From the NCBI RefSeq assembly GCF_028714215.1, contig NZ_JAQTMS010000001.1, positions 151,949-215,948 of the forward strand: a DNA stretch of 64,000 nucleotides, read 5' to 3'. A program made the position numbers and the translations under genes. Of this stretch, positions 1-9,944 are shown piece by piece. Below the pieces are notes generated by a model, which did no database searches, had not been told where the DNA came from, and worked only from the letters and a program-made list of their open reading frames with translations. The first letter of the stretch is position 1. Each line of letters opens with the position of its first letter. The DNA comes from Rhodoferax sp. (GTDB taxonomy: Bacteria; Pseudomonadota; Gammaproteobacteria; Burkholderiales; Burkholderiaceae_C).

Positions 1-1
1 T

Positions 2-490
2 CATTGCCGCGCCAGTGCCCTGTCGCGCCGCTATGCCTATATCTTGCTGGAGTCGCCGGTGCGCCCCAGCATCGAGGCCGGCCGGGTCGGCTGGGTGTTC
101 CAGGCGCTGGACCTGGACGCCATGCGCCAGGCGGCACTGCACCTGCTGGGCGAGCACGATTTCACGTCCTTTCGAGCTTCCGCCTGCCAGGCCCTGTCGC
201 CCGTGAAAACGCTGCAACGAATTGACATTTCACGGCGTGGCGCCTACTGGCGCTTTGACTTCGAAGCCAACGCCTTTCTGCACCACATGATTCGCAACAT
301 CCTGGGTTGCCTGATTGCCGTGGGCCAGCACAAGCGACCGCCGGACTGGCTGCGCGAGGTGCTGCTGGCCCGCGACCGGGATGCCGCGGCGCCGACGTTT
401 TCCGCTGCCGGCTTGTATTTTCTCGGTCCGCGCTATGCTGCGCACTGGGGCCTGCCCGATCGCACCCCTGCCTTTGATGGATTGCCATGA
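2..490 (+). CDS. truA: tRNA pseudouridine synthase A, C-terminal part
   Basis: This is the 3' part of TruA, which converts uridines 38-40 of the tRNA anticodon arm to pseudouridine. The 5' end lies outside the window, so the start and the catalytic Asp are not seen. The visible part has the family's FRAS/CQA segment (aa 58-64 of the fragment), the FEANAFLHHMIRNI core strand with the MIRNI signature, and a C-terminal GLYFLGPRY-type end. Its stop codon overlaps the trpF start as ATGA, so the two are translationally coupled. The truA-trpF neighbourhood is common in betaproteobacteria (known from memory). Confidence 0.95.
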   Translation, partial: HCRASALSRRYAYILLESPVRPSIEAGRVGWVFQALDLDAMRQAALHLLGEHDFTSFRASACQALSPVKTLQRIDISRRGAYWRFDFEANAFLHHMIRNILGCLIAVGQHKRPPDWLREVLLARDRDAAAPTFSAAGLYFLGPRYAAHWGLPDRTPAFDGLP

Positions 491-1215
491 CTGCCACAGC
501 GCAACGCACCCGGATCAAGATTTGCGGTCTCACCCGCGAGGCCGATGTGGATGCGGCAGTGGCGGCCGGCGCCGACGCCGTTGGCTTCGTCCTGTACGAC
601 AGAAGTCCACGCCATGTGTCGCTGCAACGGGCCGCCGAGTTGGCGCGTCGGTTGCCCCCTTTTGTCACCCCCGTGTTGCTGTTCGTGAACCCGGATGCGG
701 CGCAAGTGATCGCTGCTTGCGCAGCCATTGCGGGGGCCACGGTCCAGTTTCATGGCGACGAAACGCCTGAGCAATGCCTCGCCGCCACGGCGCAGGGGCG
801 CCGGCCATTCCTGCGCGCCGCGCGCATCCCGCTGGGCGACGCCGCTGGCGGCTTCGATCTCGTAAAATACGCGCTCGATTACTCAACAGCCCAGGCCATC
901 CTGCTCGACGCTCAGGTCGACGGGTACGGTGGTGGCGGGCAAACATTCAATTGGTCACTGCTTCCTCCAAACGTCAACGCTCACCTCGTCTTGAGTGGTG
1001 GGCTGAGCGCTGCAAACGTGGCCGAGGGCATTTTGCAGCTGCGGCCACGGTGTAAGACCCTGGCGGTCGATGTCAGTTCGGGGGTAGAGCTTGCCGGTCC
1101 GGGAAACAAGGGCCTCAAGGACCCCACCAAGATCAATCAGTTTGTCGCCGCCGTTCGCGCGGCGGATAAACAACTTGCAGAAATGTCAAAACATGTTCGA
1201 GTATCAACAACCTGA
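487..1215 (+). CDS. trpF: phosphoribosylanthranilate isomerase
   Basis: TrpF carries out the Amadori rearrangement of N-(5'-phosphoribosyl)anthranilate to CdRP in tryptophan synthesis. The 242-residue TIM-barrel protein opens with the family's RIKICGLT strand holding the catalytic Cys. It also has the [12 protein letters not shown] loop and a C-terminal [10 protein letters not shown] phosphate-binding loop followed by AVDVSSGVE with the catalytic Asp. The ATG at 487 overlaps the truA stop. The C-terminal tail runs 23 bases into trpB, so the order is truA-trpF-trpB-trpA. No trpC or trpD is present; in this group they usually lie elsewhere. Confidence 0.97.
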   Translation: MTATAQRTRIKICGLTREADVDAAVAAGADAVGFVLYDRSPRHVSLQRAAELARRLPPFVTPVLLFVNPDAAQVIAACAAIAGATVQFHGDETPEQCLAATAQGRRPFLRAARIPLGDAAGGFDLVKYALDYSTAQAILLDAQVDGYGGGGQTFNWSLLPPNVNAHLVLSGGLSAANVAEGILQLRPRCKTLAVDVSSGVELAGPGNKGLKDPTKINQFVAAVRAADKQLAEMSKHVRVSTT

Positions 1216-2500
1216 CCCACGCGGTCACTTCGGAATTTATGGCGGCAGCTTTGCCTCCGAGACGCTGACGCACGCCATCGACGAACTGAAGGCCGCTTAC
1301 GCGCGCTACCAGCACGATCCGGCGTTCATCAAGGAATTCAATTACGAGCTGGCGCACTTTGTCGGCCGTCCTTCCCCCGTTTACCACGCCGCCCGCATGA
1401 GCCGGGAACAGGGTGGCGCGCAGATATTCCTCAAACGCGAGGACCTCAACCACACCGGCGCCCACAAGATCAACAACACCATCGGCCAGGCCATGCTGGC
1501 CCGGCGCATGGGCAAGCCGCGCGTGATTGCGGAGACCGGTGCCGGCCAGCACGGCGTGGCGACAGCCACCATCTGCGCCCGCTACGGGATGGAATGCGTG
1601 GTTTACATGGGCAGCGAGGACGTCAAGCGCCAAAGCCCCAATGTCTACCGCATGCATCTGCTGGGTGCCACCGTGGTACCGGTCGAGAGCGGCAGCAGGA
1701 CGTTGAAGGACGCCCTCAACGAGGCCATGCGCGACTGGGTCGCCAACGTCGACAACACCTTCTACATCATAGGCACGGTGGCCGGCCCGCACCCCTACCC
1801 GATGATGGTGCGCGACTTCCAGAGCGTGATCGGCACCGAGTGCCTGCTGCAGATGCCCGAGATGCTGGCGCAACAGGGCTGCCAGAGTCCGCAACCCGAC
1901 GCCGTGGTGGCCTGCGTCGGCGGCGGCAGCAACGCGATGGGAATTTTCCACCCCTACATCCCGCATGAAAACACGCGCCTGATCGGCGTCGAAGCGGCCG
2001 GCGAGGGCCTGGACAGCGGCCGCCACTCGGCCTCCATCCAGCGCGGCAGCCCGGGCGTGCTGCACGGCAACCGCACCTATGTGCTGCAGGACGACAACGG
2101 CCAGGTAACCGAGACGCACAGCATCAGCGCCGGGCTGGACTATCCCGGCGTCGGCCCGGAGCATGCTTTCCTGCATGACATCGGTCGCGCCGAGTACGTG
2201 GGCATCACCGACCAGGAGGCGCTGGCCGCTTTTCATTACCTGTGCCGTACCGAGGGCATCATTCCGGCCCTCGAATCGAGCCACGCCGTGGCCTACGCCA
2301 TGAAACTGGCCAAAACCATGCAGCCGGACCAGTCAATTCTGGTCAATCTGTCGGGCCGGGGTGACAAGGACATAGGCACCGTGGCCGACCTCAGTCACGC
2401 CAACTTCTATTGCCGCCCCAGTTGCCAGGGCCAATCGGTCAAAGGGGCGGAGTCCGCCACCCTGAACGCCGCTCAGCAGTTCGTGCAGGTGCAGCAATGA
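1193..2500 (+). CDS. trpB: tryptophan synthase beta chain
   Basis: TrpB condenses indole with L-serine to give L-tryptophan, using PLP, in an alpha2-beta2 complex with TrpA. The 435-residue protein has the PLP lysine in the [13 protein letters not shown] block (Lys92) and the phosphate-binding GGGSNAMG loop. The start chosen is ATG 1193 ([11 protein letters not shown]), because a longer frame upstream only reads the end of trpF out of frame and the family begins here. The start lies inside the trpF 3' end. The stop overlaps the trpA start as ATGA, which fits equimolar synthesis of the two subunits. Confidence 0.98.
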   Translation: MFEYQQPDPRGHFGIYGGSFASETLTHAIDELKAAYARYQHDPAFIKEFNYELAHFVGRPSPVYHAARMSREQGGAQIFLKREDLNHTGAHKINNTIGQAMLARRMGKPRVIAETGAGQHGVATATICARYGMECVVYMGSEDVKRQSPNVYRMHLLGATVVPVESGSRTLKDALNEAMRDWVANVDNTFYIIGTVAGPHPYPMMVRDFQSVIGTECLLQMPEMLAQQGCQSPQPDAVVACVGGGSNAMGIFHPYIPHENTRLIGVEAAGEGLDSGRHSASIQRGSPGVLHGNRTYVLQDDNGQVTETHSISAGLDYPGVGPEHAFLHDIGRAEYVGITDQEALAAFHYLCRTEGIIPALESSHAVAYAMKLAKTMQPDQSILVNLSGRGDKDIGTVADLSHANFYCRPSCQGQSVKGAESATLNAAQQFVQVQQ

Positions 2501-3318
2501 GCCGCATCGCCACCACTTTCGCCACGCTCAAAGCGCAGGGCCGCAAAGCGCTGATTCCCTATGTCACGGCGGGTTTCCCGTTCGCCGACATCACGCCGGA
2601 GCTGATGCACGCCATGGTAGCGGGCGGTGCCGACGTGATCGAGCTGGGTGTGCCCTTTTCCGACCCCAGTGCCGACGGCCCGGTGATTCAAAAAGCCGGC
2701 GACAAGGCACTGGCCCTGGGCATCGGCATGGTCCAGGTGCTGGCCATGGTGCGCGCATTTCGGACCCGCGACGCCAGCACACCGGTGGTGCTGATGGGCT
2801 ACGCCAACCCGGTGGAGCGCTACAACCAGAAGCACGACCGGCACGACGGCAAGAGCGCTTTTGTAGTGGATGCCGCCGCCGCGGGCGTCGACGGCATCCT
2901 GATCGTCGACTACCCGCCGGAGGAGTGCGAAGGCTTTGCCGCCGAGCTCCGAAGCCAGGGGCTGGACCTGATCTTTTTGCTGGCGCCCACCTCCACTGAC
3001 GAACGGATGCAGCAAGTGGCACGAATTGCCAGCGGCTATGTTTATTACGTCTCGCTCAAGGGCGTGACGGGCGCCGGCACGCTCGACACCGGGGCCGTCG
3101 AGGCCATGCTGCCGCGCATTCGCCGGCATGTGAACGTGCCGGTGGGTGTCGGTTTTGGCATCCGGGATGCCGCCACCGCCCGCACCATCGGGAAAGTGGC
3201 CGACGCCGTGGTGATCGGCAGCAAGATCATCCAGTTGATGGATGCCCAAGCGCGCGACCAGGTGCCTGCGGTGGCGCAAAATTTCCTGCGTGAAATCCGG
3301 ACTGCATTGGATTCATAA
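2497..3318 (+). CDS. trpA: tryptophan synthase alpha chain
   Basis: TrpA cleaves indole-3-glycerol phosphate to indole and glyceraldehyde 3-phosphate; the indole passes through a tunnel to TrpB. The 273-residue protein has the catalytic Glu in [16 protein letters not shown], the catalytic Asp in the [12 protein letters not shown] strand, and the phosphate loops GVTGAG and GFGIRD. The start at 2497 overlaps the trpB stop (ATGA). An upstream in-frame ATG at 2410 lies inside trpB and is rejected. The stop at 3318 is followed closely by accD, 37 bases downstream. Confidence 0.98.
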   Translation: MSRIATTFATLKAQGRKALIPYVTAGFPFADITPELMHAMVAGGADVIELGVPFSDPSADGPVIQKAGDKALALGIGMVQVLAMVRAFRTRDASTPVVLMGYANPVERYNQKHDRHDGKSAFVVDAAAAGVDGILIVDYPPEECEGFAAELRSQGLDLIFLLAPTSTDERMQQVARIASGYVYYVSLKGVTGAGTLDTGAVEAMLPRIRRHVNVPVGVGFGIRDAATARTIGKVADAVVIGSKIIQLMDAQARDQVPAVAQNFLREIRTALDS

Positions 3319-3355
3319 TTGCCCCCCTATCCGCAAAAAAAGTGAAAGTGGAACC

Positions 3356-4228
3356 ATGAGCTGGCTCGAAAAACTTTTGCCCCCCAAAATTCAGCACACC
3401 AACCCGGCCGACCGGCGCAGCGTCCCGGAAGGTCTGTGGATCAAGTGCCCCAGTTGCGAAACGGTGCTCTACAAGACCGATCTGGAGCAAAACCAGAACG
3501 TCTGCCCGACCTGTGGCCATCACCACCGCATCGGCGCACGGGCCCGGCTCAATGTGTTTCTGGACAACGAGGGCCGCTACGAGATTGGGCAGGAGGTGCT
3601 GCCGGTCGATGCACTCAAGTTCAAGGACAGCCGCAAATACCCCGAGCGCCTGAAGGAGGCGATGGAAAGCACCGGCGAGACCGACGCAATGGTGGTGATG
3701 GGCGGCGCCGTGCATGGGATTGGCGTCGTGGCCGCCTGTTTTGAATTTGAGTTCATGGGTGGCAGCATGGGCTCGGTGGTGGGCGAGCGTTTTGTGCGCG
3801 GCGTGCATACCGCCATCGAGCAAAAAGTACCTTTCATCTGTTTCACTTCGACCGGCGGCGCGCGCATGCAGGAAGGACTGTTGAGTCTGATGCAAATGGC
3901 GAAGACCAATGCCTCGTTAACACGGTTGGCGAAAAAAGGCTTGCCCTTCATCAGCGTGCTGACCGACCCGACGATGGGTGGGGTGAGCGCCGGCTTTGCG
4001 TTTCTGGGCGATGTGGTGATTGCCGAACCCAAGGCCTTGATCGGTTTTGCCGGCCCCCGTGTGATCGAATCGACCATGCGGGTGACGCTGCCCGAAGGCT
4101 TTCAACGCGCCGAATTTTTACAAACCAAGGGCGCTATCGACCTGATCTGCGACCGCCGCGAATTGCGCAAAACAATTGCCAGCACGCTGGCCATATTGCA
4201 GCGCCAGCCGGCCGACGCCGTGATCTGA
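3356..4228 (+). CDS. accD: acetyl-CoA carboxylase carboxyltransferase subunit beta
   Basis: AccD is one half of the carboxyltransferase that moves carboxyl from carboxybiotin to acetyl-CoA, giving malonyl-CoA for fatty-acid synthesis; AccA is its partner. The 290-residue protein has an N-terminal four-Cys zinc ribbon (Cys31, 34, 50, 53) and the crotonase-like core with [12 protein letters not shown] and [15 protein letters not shown] oxyanion loops. The start at 3356 ([10 protein letters not shown]) is the family's usual one; the longer frame from 3242 overlaps trpA. The trpA-accD order is typical of proteobacteria, where folC often follows; here a convergent gene follows instead. Confidence 0.97.
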   Translation: MSWLEKLLPPKIQHTNPADRRSVPEGLWIKCPSCETVLYKTDLEQNQNVCPTCGHHHRIGARARLNVFLDNEGRYEIGQEVLPVDALKFKDSRKYPERLKEAMESTGETDAMVVMGGAVHGIGVVAACFEFEFMGGSMGSVVGERFVRGVHTAIEQKVPFICFTSTGGARMQEGLLSLMQMAKTNASLTRLAKKGLPFISVLTDPTMGGVSAGFAFLGDVVIAEPKALIGFAGPRVIESTMRVTLPEGFQRAEFLQTKGAIDLICDRRELRKTIASTLAILQRQPADAVI

Positions 4229-4251
4229 GCGAGGGCCTGTTCACCCTATCG

Positions 4252-4818
4252 TCAGATCGCCAGCAAAGCCAGGCCCTGCAAATGGCCCAGCAAGATGGAG
4301 ACGATTTGCAGCAACACCAACAGCACCAGCGGCGACAAATCGACACCACCGACCAGCGGCAGCAGGCGGCGAATAGGCCTTAGGGGTGGTGCGCACAACC
4401 GCCCGATCAGATCCGACATTAGCGACTGGGTCGGCACCCAGGACAACACGGCGTAAACGATCACCAGGCCGGTCAAGCCCGAGATCAGCAGTCGCAGCAA
4501 ACCAAAAGCGGCCAAAATGGGGACCGCATACAAGCCACCCTGGGCGCCCGCCAGCAACCACAGCAAAAAGAACTGCGCCAGTTCCAGTAAGTAAGCACCC
4601 ACCAGACTGGCCATATCCCAGCGCCCCAACGCCGGCACGACACGCCGCAGAGGCAACACCAGCCAGTCGGTCAAGGCAAAGAGAAAGCGCCCCAGCGGAT
4701 TGCCGGAACGTGCCGCCATCGGGATGCGCTGATACTGCATGTAGAGCCGCAGCAGACAGGCGCCACACAGGACGCCGACGGCGACCTCAAGCAACAGGGA
4801 AACGATTTGATAGAACAT
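4252..4818 (-). CDS. YggT family integral membrane protein
   Basis: A 188-residue, very hydrophobic protein with two YggT repeats. Each has a transmembrane helix followed by a short amphipathic segment (LRLYMQYQRIP and VLSWVPTQ) and a PLRRVVP / PLRPIRRLLP motif. YggT proteins are linked to membrane organisation and osmotic tolerance, but their biochemical role is not settled. The start at 4818 is the family-like MFYQIVSLLLE; the frame stays open far upstream through lysS antisense, which is a high-GC artefact. The gene converges with accD, leaving 23 bases between the stops. Confidence 0.88.
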   Translation of the reverse strand: MFYQIVSLLLEVAVGVLCGACLLRLYMQYQRIPMAARSGNPLGRFLFALTDWLVLPLRRVVPALGRWDMASLVGAYLLELAQFFLLWLLAGAQGGLYAVPILAAFGLLRLLISGLTGLVIVYAVLSWVPTQSLMSDLIGRLCAPPLRPIRRLLPLVGGVDLSPLVLLVLLQIVSILLGHLQGLALLAI

Positions 4819-4853
4819 AGGCTCGGTTGTCACTGTGGTTTGGTTACGGTCAT

Positions 4854-4930
4854 GCCGGACCTGATCCGGCATCCATGGCGCGAAGGCATCCATGGCTTGC
4901 GGGTGCTGGAACCCCGGACCTGATCCGGGG
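4854..4930. repeat. intergenic palindromic repeat pair
   Basis: Two hairpins sit between the yggT start and lysS. The first is GCCGGA-CCTGA-TCCGGC at 4854-4870, the second CCCCGGA-CCTGA-TCCGGGG at 4912-4930. They share the loop CCTGA, and the word CATCCATGG occurs twice between them (4870-4878 and 4888-4896). This matches a style of dispersed intergenic repeat seen in many proteobacterial genomes (from memory). There is no T-tract, so it does not look like a simple terminator. Confidence 0.7.
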
Positions 4931-5076
4931 CCGCAAAGACAGCCATCCAACGGTATGGGTTCGGCTGTCAATCTCTGTGCATCATAGCGACAGCGCGCGC
5001 TCCACTTAAAATCGCATCTTTCGGCTAACCAGCCGCCCGAGCTAACCCCTTCGTTGCCCCCACTACTGCGCCTCTC

Positions 5077-6630
5077 ATGTCTGATCACAACACTGCCCCA
5101 GCCCCCCAGGACGAAAACCAGCTGATTCTGGAGCGGCACGAAAAGCTCAAAGCCCTCCGGCAAGCCCAAGCCGAGGGTAGCGGCCCGGCCTTTCCCAACG
5201 ATTTCAAACCCACCGACCATGCCGCCGACCTGTTTGCCGCGCACGCCGGCCAAACGCCCGAGGGGCTGCTGGAACAAGGCGCCATCGCCAAGGTGGCCGG
5301 CCGCATGATGCTCAAGCGCATCATGGGCAAAGCCAGTTTTGCCACCTTGCAGGACAGCAGCGGGCGGATCCAGATTTACATCAAGAAAGAGGACATCGGT
5401 GAGGCTTCTTACACCAGTTTCAAACACTGGGACCTGGGCGACATCGTGGCCGCCGAAGGCAAGGTTTTCAAGACCCGGACCGGTGAACTCTCGATCCACG
5501 CCAGCAGCGTGCGCCTGCTGACCAAGAGCTTGCGCCCGCTGCCCGACAAGTTTCACGGCATCAACGACCAGGAACTGAAATACCGCCAGCGCTATGTCGA
5601 TCTGATCACCGACGAGGCCACCCGCAAGCGCTTTGTGGCACGCAGCAAGGCGCTCAGCGGCATCCGCGAGTTCATGGTGGCACACCAGTTTCTGGAAGTG
5701 GAAACGCCCATGCTGCACCCGATTCCGGGTGGCGCCAACGCGAAACCGTTCGTCACCCACCACAACGCGCTGGACCAGCAGATGTTCCTGCGCATCGCGC
5801 CCGAGTTGTACCTGAAACGCCTGATCGTGGGCGGCTTCGACCGCGTCTTCGAGATCAACCGGAGCTTTCGCAACGAAGGCATCTCGGTACGCCACAACCC
5901 GGAATTCACCATGATGGAGTTCTACGCGGCCTACTGGGATTACCAGGACTTGATGACCTTCACCGAAGCGCTGATTCGCGATGCCGCAGAGAAATCGGTC
6001 GGTAGCCTGCGCCTGAGCTACAGCGGCCGGGAGGTCGATCTGACCGAGCCGTTCGAGCGGCTCACCATTGTCGAGGCCATCTGCAAGCACACCGAAGCCG
6101 GCGAGTGCCTGGAGGGCAGCAGCCGACGCAAGGTGGAAGACCGGGATTGGCTTATTAATGCGCTGCGCAAACTGGGCCTGACAGAAGGCAAAAACAAGCT
6201 CTCCAGCCGCTCCCTGCCGAGCTTGCAGGTGATGTACTTTGAAGAGACGGTGGAAGAAAAATTGTGGCAGCCGACCTTCATCTGCGAACACCCTGTCGAG
6301 ATTTCACCGCTGGCCCGCGCCAGCGATCACAAGCCGGGTGTGACCGAACGTTTCGAGCTCTACATTACCGGGCGCGAATTCGGCAACGGCTTTTCCGAGC
6401 TCAACGATGCGCAGGAGCAGGCGGCCCGCTTCCAGGCCCAGGTGGCGGCCAAGGAAGATGGCGATGATGAAGCCATGTACTACGACCACGATTTCATTCG
6501 GGCCCTCGAATACGGCATGCCCCCGACCGGCGGCTGCGGTGTCGGCCTGGACCGCTTGATGATGCTGTTGACCGACAGCGCCAGCATCCGCGATGTGATC
6601 CTGTTCCCGGCGCTGCGCCGGGAGGCATGA
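5077..6630 (+). CDS. lysS: lysyl-tRNA synthetase, class II
   Basis: LysS charges tRNA-Lys with lysine using ATP. The 517-residue protein is of normal length. An N-terminal OB-fold anticodon-binding domain (roughly aa 70-180, with [16 protein letters not shown]) is followed by the class II catalytic core. Motif 2 is [20 protein letters not shown] and motif 3 is [14 protein letters not shown] near the C-terminus. The start at 5077 gives a plausible short charged leader. The stop overlaps the next gene as ATGA. The usual betaproteobacterial neighbour prfB is not in the window. Confidence 0.97.
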   Translation: MSDHNTAPAPQDENQLILERHEKLKALRQAQAEGSGPAFPNDFKPTDHAADLFAAHAGQTPEGLLEQGAIAKVAGRMMLKRIMGKASFATLQDSSGRIQIYIKKEDIGEASYTSFKHWDLGDIVAAEGKVFKTRTGELSIHASSVRLLTKSLRPLPDKFHGINDQELKYRQRYVDLITDEATRKRFVARSKALSGIREFMVAHQFLEVETPMLHPIPGGANAKPFVTHHNALDQQMFLRIAPELYLKRLIVGGFDRVFEINRSFRNEGISVRHNPEFTMMEFYAAYWDYQDLMTFTEALIRDAAEKSVGSLRLSYSGREVDLTEPFERLTIVEAICKHTEAGECLEGSSRRKVEDRDWLINALRKLGLTEGKNKLSSRSLPSLQVMYFEETVEEKLWQPTFICEHPVEISPLARASDHKPGVTERFELYITGREFGNGFSELNDAQEQAARFQAQVAAKEDGDDEAMYYDHDFIRALEYGMPPTGGCGVGLDRLMMLLTDSASIRDVILFPALRREA

Positions 6631-7199
6631 CGGCACCGGCGACCCGGCGGCTGAAATACCTGCAAGGCTATTGCGGTGACACGGTAGCGCGGGTCGAGCA
6701 GCTGCTGCTTGCCAATCGGCTGGGGGACTGGCTGCAAAACAAGTATCCGGCGGCGCACCAGGTTCGAACCGACAAAGCCCTCTACGACTACGTGCAGCAA
6801 CTGCGTCTGGCCTGTCTGCGGGGCGCCGAGCCGCTGGCCAAGGTGCTGTTCGACAGCAAGCTGCATGCCGTCCAGCATGCCCTGGGCACCCATACCAGCA
6901 TCTCGCGGGTGCAAGGCACCCGGCTCAAGGCCAAACGCGAGATCCGCATCGCCGCCCTGTTCAAGGAGGTGCCGCCCGAGTTCCTGAAAATGATCGTGGT
7001 GCACGAGTTGGCCCACCTCAAGGAGCGCGCCCACGACAAGGCCTTCTACCAGCTTTGCAGCTACATGGAGCCCAACTACCATCAACTGGATTTCGAACTG
7101 CGCGTTTACCTGACCTACCTGGAGCAGTCAGGAACTCGGCTGTGGGGGCAGCCGGAGCCGCCCGGCATCAGCGAAAACCGGACTGCGGCAGGGTCTTGA
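6627..7199 (+). CDS. YgjP-like metallopeptidase-domain protein (DUF45)
   Basis: A 190-residue protein with the zinc-binding HELAH motif (His126, Glu127, His130) followed by [10 protein letters not shown], which supplies a third ligand candidate, His136. This arrangement is typical of the YgjP/DUF45 family, which is related to M48/SprT-type peptidases but often cytosolic and of unclear substrate. There is no signal peptide. The start overlaps the lysS stop by four bases, so it is probably translated with lysS. Its last 32 bases overlap the convergent cytochrome gene. Confidence 0.8.
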   Translation: MTAPATRRLKYLQGYCGDTVARVEQLLLANRLGDWLQNKYPAAHQVRTDKALYDYVQQLRLACLRGAEPLAKVLFDSKLHAVQHALGTHTSISRVQGTRLKAKREIRIAALFKEVPPEFLKMIVVHELAHLKERAHDKAFYQLCSYMEPNYHQLDFELRVYLTYLEQSGTRLWGQPEPPGISENRTAAGS

Positions 7200-7833
7200 T
7201 CTCGCCCGGCAGGGAACTCACGTAATTGGCCAGTTCCTTCAGTTCCGCGTTGGAAAACTGCTTGGCCACGCCGCCCATGATCGGATTGCCCCGGCCCCAG
7301 GTCGGGTTGCCCGTGGTCTTGTACGATTTGAGAGCGACGAACAGGTAATCGGCGTACTGCCCCGCAATCCTGGGGTAGCTGGGGTCAAGCGGTTTGCTGA
7401 AACTGTCGCCGTGGCAAGTCACGCAAGCGCCTTTGGCAACCAGGGCGGCGGCGCTGGCGCTGCCGGCCGCTGCTTTGCCCGGTGCGGCAGCCGCTTCGAC
7501 CCGGCCGTAGCCAGAGTAATAGGCCGCCACGTCGGCGATGTCCTGCTCGTTCAGGTTGTCCACAATGCCGCGCATGGTGGGATGCCGGCGATCGCCTTTT
7601 TTGTAAGCCGTCAGAGCCGACACAATGTAGCCGGCGCCCTGACCCGAAATTTTGGGTACCCGGTAGACCTCCGGAAAGCTGGCCTGATAGCCCACGATAC
7701 CGTGGCAGCCGACGCACATGGCGATCTTTTTCTCGCCGGCCTTGCTATCGCCCGTGATGGGCTGGGCCTGGGCCGGGAAGAGCGTCGCGCAAGCGACAAG
7801 CAGGGCGGACGGTATTAGCAGGAATTTGTTCAT
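7168..7833 (-). CDS. cytochrome c4-like dihaem protein
   Basis: A 221-residue periplasmic dihaem cytochrome. An N-terminal Sec signal (MNKFLLIPSALLVACATLFPAQAQ) precedes two class I cytochrome c domains with haem sites CVGCHG (Cys40-Cys43-His44) and CVTCHG (Cys137-Cys140-His141). Likely sixth ligands are Met87 in HPTMRG and the Met in NPIMGG. The two domains are joined by an Ala-rich linker at about aa 112-130. Proteins of this type carry electrons between the bc1 complex and terminal oxidases. The gene diverges from the MoxR gene at 7940. Confidence 0.9.
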   Translation of the reverse strand: MNKFLLIPSALLVACATLFPAQAQPITGDSKAGEKKIAMCVGCHGIVGYQASFPEVYRVPKISGQGAGYIVSALTAYKKGDRRHPTMRGIVDNLNEQDIADVAAYYSGYGRVEAAAAPGKAAAGSASAAALVAKGACVTCHGDSFSKPLDPSYPRIAGQYADYLFVALKSYKTTGNPTWGRGNPIMGGVAKQFSNAELKELANYVSSLPGEIKTLPQSGFR

Positions 7834-7939
7834 TTTCGGGAGACAATCAACCAGAGTTTGAGATAGATCAACAATTAATTATATCGACCCACAGTCCTTC
7901 GCCTAACCTTGACGTTGCTTTTCCAATCCAACCAGAACC

Positions 7940-8794
7940 ATGAAATTCCAAGGATCCAAAAACTACATTGCCACCGAGGATTTGATGCTGTCCGTGAACG
8001 CGGCCATCACCCTCAAACGCCCGCTGCTGGTGAAGGGCGAACCCGGCACCGGCAAGACCATGCTGGCCGAAGAGGTGGCCGGCGCCCTGAACATGCCGCT
8101 GCTGCAATGGCACATCAAATCCACCACCAAGGCACAGCAAGGCCTGTATGAATACGATGCCGTCAGCCGCCTGCGCGACTCCCAACTGGCCGACCTGGAC
8201 GGCGGCCAGCGCGTCAAGGACATCCACAACTACATCGTCAAGGGCGTACTGTGGCAGGCCTTCACGGCCGAGCAGCCGATAGCCTTGCTGATCGATGAAA
8301 TCGACAAGGCCGACATCGAGTTCCCGAATGACTTGTTGCGCGAAATTGACCGCATGGAGTTTTACGTCTACGAAACCCGAGAACTGATCCGGGCCAAGTA
8401 CCGGCCCCTGGTGTTCATCACCTCGAACAACGAAAAAGAACTGCCGGACGCTTTTCTGCGCCGCTGCTTCTTTCACTACATCAAGTTTCCCGACGCCGAC
8501 ACCATGCGCAGCATCGTGGACGTGCACTTCCCCGGCCTGAAGAAGGAGTTGCTGACGGCCGCCATGAAAACGTTTTACGACGTGCGCAACCTGCCGGGTC
8601 TGAAAAAGAAGCCTTCCACCAGCGAATTGCTGGACTGGCTCAAGCTGCTGCTGGCCGAAGACATCCCGCTGGCGACGCTGCAAACCAAAGATGACAAGGT
8701 GGCGGTGCCGCCGCTGGTCGGCGCCCTGCTGAAAAACGAGCAGGATGTCACCTTGTTTGAAAAACTGGTGTTCATGCAACGGCACAACCGCTGA
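7940..8794 (+). CDS. MoxR-family AAA+ ATPase
   Basis: A 284-residue AAA+ ATPase of the MoxR family. Walker A is GEPGTGKT (aa 33-40), Walker B is LLIDEIDKAD, and sensor 1 is the FITSNNEKELPDAFLRRC segment with the Arg finger. MoxR proteins act as chaperones for metal insertion or complex assembly, together with VWA-domain partners. The expected partner is the VWA/CoxE-like gene at 10379, here separated by an acetyltransferase and a vapBC pair. No clear Shine-Dalgarno precedes the ATG at 7940. Confidence 0.92.
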   Translation: MKFQGSKNYIATEDLMLSVNAAITLKRPLLVKGEPGTGKTMLAEEVAGALNMPLLQWHIKSTTKAQQGLYEYDAVSRLRDSQLADLDGGQRVKDIHNYIVKGVLWQAFTAEQPIALLIDEIDKADIEFPNDLLREIDRMEFYVYETRELIRAKYRPLVFITSNNEKELPDAFLRRCFFHYIKFPDADTMRSIVDVHFPGLKKELLTAAMKTFYDVRNLPGLKKKPSTSELLDWLKLLLAEDIPLATLQTKDDKVAVPPLVGALLKNEQDVTLFEKLVFMQRHNR

Positions 8795-8836
8795 AACGGG
8801 CGGACACCCTCCATCATTGATTGGCGAAGACTGAAC

Positions 8837-9430
8837 ATGGCCTACATCGAACCCATCACCCTGGCCGGGCGCGGCATTGAACTGGTGCCGCTGGCCTTGA
8901 GCCATGAAAGCGGGCTGCGCGCCGCCGCCGCCGACGGCGAACTCTGGAAGCTGCGCGTCACCTCGGTGCCCGAGCCGGAGCAGACCGCCAAATACATCGC
9001 AGATGCGCTGGCCATGCGGGAAGCTGGCAACCGCTTTGCTTTTGCCGTGCTGGAGGCCGCCAGCGGCACAGTGCTGGGCTGCACCAGCTACCACGACATC
9101 GTGCCAGCGGTGCAGCGCGTGGAAATTGGCTACACCTGGTATGCCAAGCGCTGCCAGCGCAGCCACGTCAACTCGGTCGCCAAGCTGCTGCTGATGACGC
9201 ATGCCTTCGAAACCGTCGGCTGCAAAGTAGTGGGCTGGCGCACCGACAATTTCAACTTTGCCTCGCAGGCCGCCATCGAGCGGCTCGGCGCCCAGAAAGA
9301 CGGCGTCATTCGGGGCCATGCGCTGCGCCGCGACGGCACCATTCGCGATACCGTGATGTACAGCATGCGCAGCGGCGAATGGCCCGAAGCCAAGGCGCAG
9401 TTGCTGTACCTGCTGGACAAGCCGCGCTGA
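8837..9430 (+). CDS. GNAT-family N-acetyltransferase (RimJ/RimL-like)
   Basis: A 197-residue acetyltransferase of the GNAT fold. The acetyl-CoA region is recognisable as VEIGYTWYAKRCQRSHVNSVAKLLLMTHAF, with the central strand and an atypical pyrophosphate loop. This is followed by the VGWRTDNFNFASQAAIERLGA segment that is standard in RimJ/RimL-like enzymes. The substrate cannot be told from sequence. It lies 42 bases after the MoxR gene on the same strand and may be co-transcribed with it. Confidence 0.85.
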   Translation: MAYIEPITLAGRGIELVPLALSHESGLRAAAADGELWKLRVTSVPEPEQTAKYIADALAMREAGNRFAFAVLEAASGTVLGCTSYHDIVPAVQRVEIGYTWYAKRCQRSHVNSVAKLLLMTHAFETVGCKVVGWRTDNFNFASQAAIERLGAQKDGVIRGHALRRDGTIRDTVMYSMRSGEWPEAKAQLLYLLDKPR

Positions 9431-9539
9431 CGCGAAAACGCGTGCCATTACAGCATCGGGTCTTAACCGCAAGAGCAATGGAGCAGTGACCCGGTGTATT
9501 TGCCCTGATTCGTTCGATCAAGACAACATACTTCAAGTA

Positions 9540-9562
9540 TGTATATACTCAAAGTGTATACA
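9540..9562 (+). promoter_or_regulatory. inverted-repeat operator of vapBC
   Basis: TGTATATAC (9540-9548) and GTGTATACA (9554-9562) form an 8-of-9 inverted repeat around a 5-base centre, ending just before the GGAGGAG ribosome-binding site. VapB AbrB-type antitoxins with VapC usually repress their own operon from such palindromes, so this is the likely VapBC binding site. Confidence 0.65.
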
Positions 9563-9575
9563 TGGAGGAGCCATC

Positions 9576-9944
9576 ATGAACAAGGTTCTTGCACCAACAC
9601 CACTTACCCAGGCCAAACAAACGACCACCGTTTTTACGTCCGGCAACAGTCAGGCGGTTCGTCTGCCCAAGGCGTTTAGAGTCAATTCCAATACGGTGGA
9701 AATCGAGCGCCGGGGCGACGAAATCATCTTGCGCGAAAAGAAACGTACCGTCGGCGACATCCTGCGGCAGTTGCCTGCGCTGGGCACCGGGGAAACCGGG
9801 GACTGGGAGCGCATTGCCGCGTTCATCGCGGATCCCCAACCTCAGGAACGCGACTGGAATACGCTGCTGGGGCTGGCACCAGCGGGCCAGGTCGCCAGCG
9901 GTCCGACAGCGCGCAGCGGGCGCAGAAAGTCGACCCGCGCATGA
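9576..9944 (+). CDS. vapB: VapB-type antitoxin (SpoVT/AbrB fold)
   Basis: A 122-residue antitoxin. The N-terminal AbrB/SpoVT swapped-hairpin DNA-binding domain is seen in TVFTSGNSQAVRLPKAF followed by VEIERRGDEIILREK, both standard for VapB. The C-terminal half (DW..LLG) would wrap the toxin. The start at 9576 is chosen because GGAGGAG at 9564-9570 precedes it by 5 bases; a frame from 9486 has no such site. The protein is longer than the usual 75-90 residues, with a basic, probably disordered tail. The stop overlaps the vapC start. Confidence 0.88.
   Translation: MNKVLAPTPLTQAKQTTTVFTSGNSQAVRLPKAFRVNSNTVEIERRGDEIILREKKRTVGDILRQLPALGTGETGDWERIAAFIADPQPQERDWNTLLGLAPAGQVASGPTARSGRRKSTRA

Noticed and set aside
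1133..2284. 383-residue open frame antisense to trpB
   Set aside because: It mirrors trpB codon structure in GC-rich DNA, has low complexity (His/Val/Ala-rich) and no ribosome-binding site or family.
4819..6291. Long minus-strand frame continuing upstream of yggT through lysS
   Set aside because: The lysS frame is certain, and the antisense part has no recognisable domain. The YggT protein starts at 4818.
9431..9456. CGCG-AAAA-CGCG hairpin after the acetyltransferase gene as a terminator
   Set aside because: The stem is only four pairs and has no T-tract, so terminator function is not supported.
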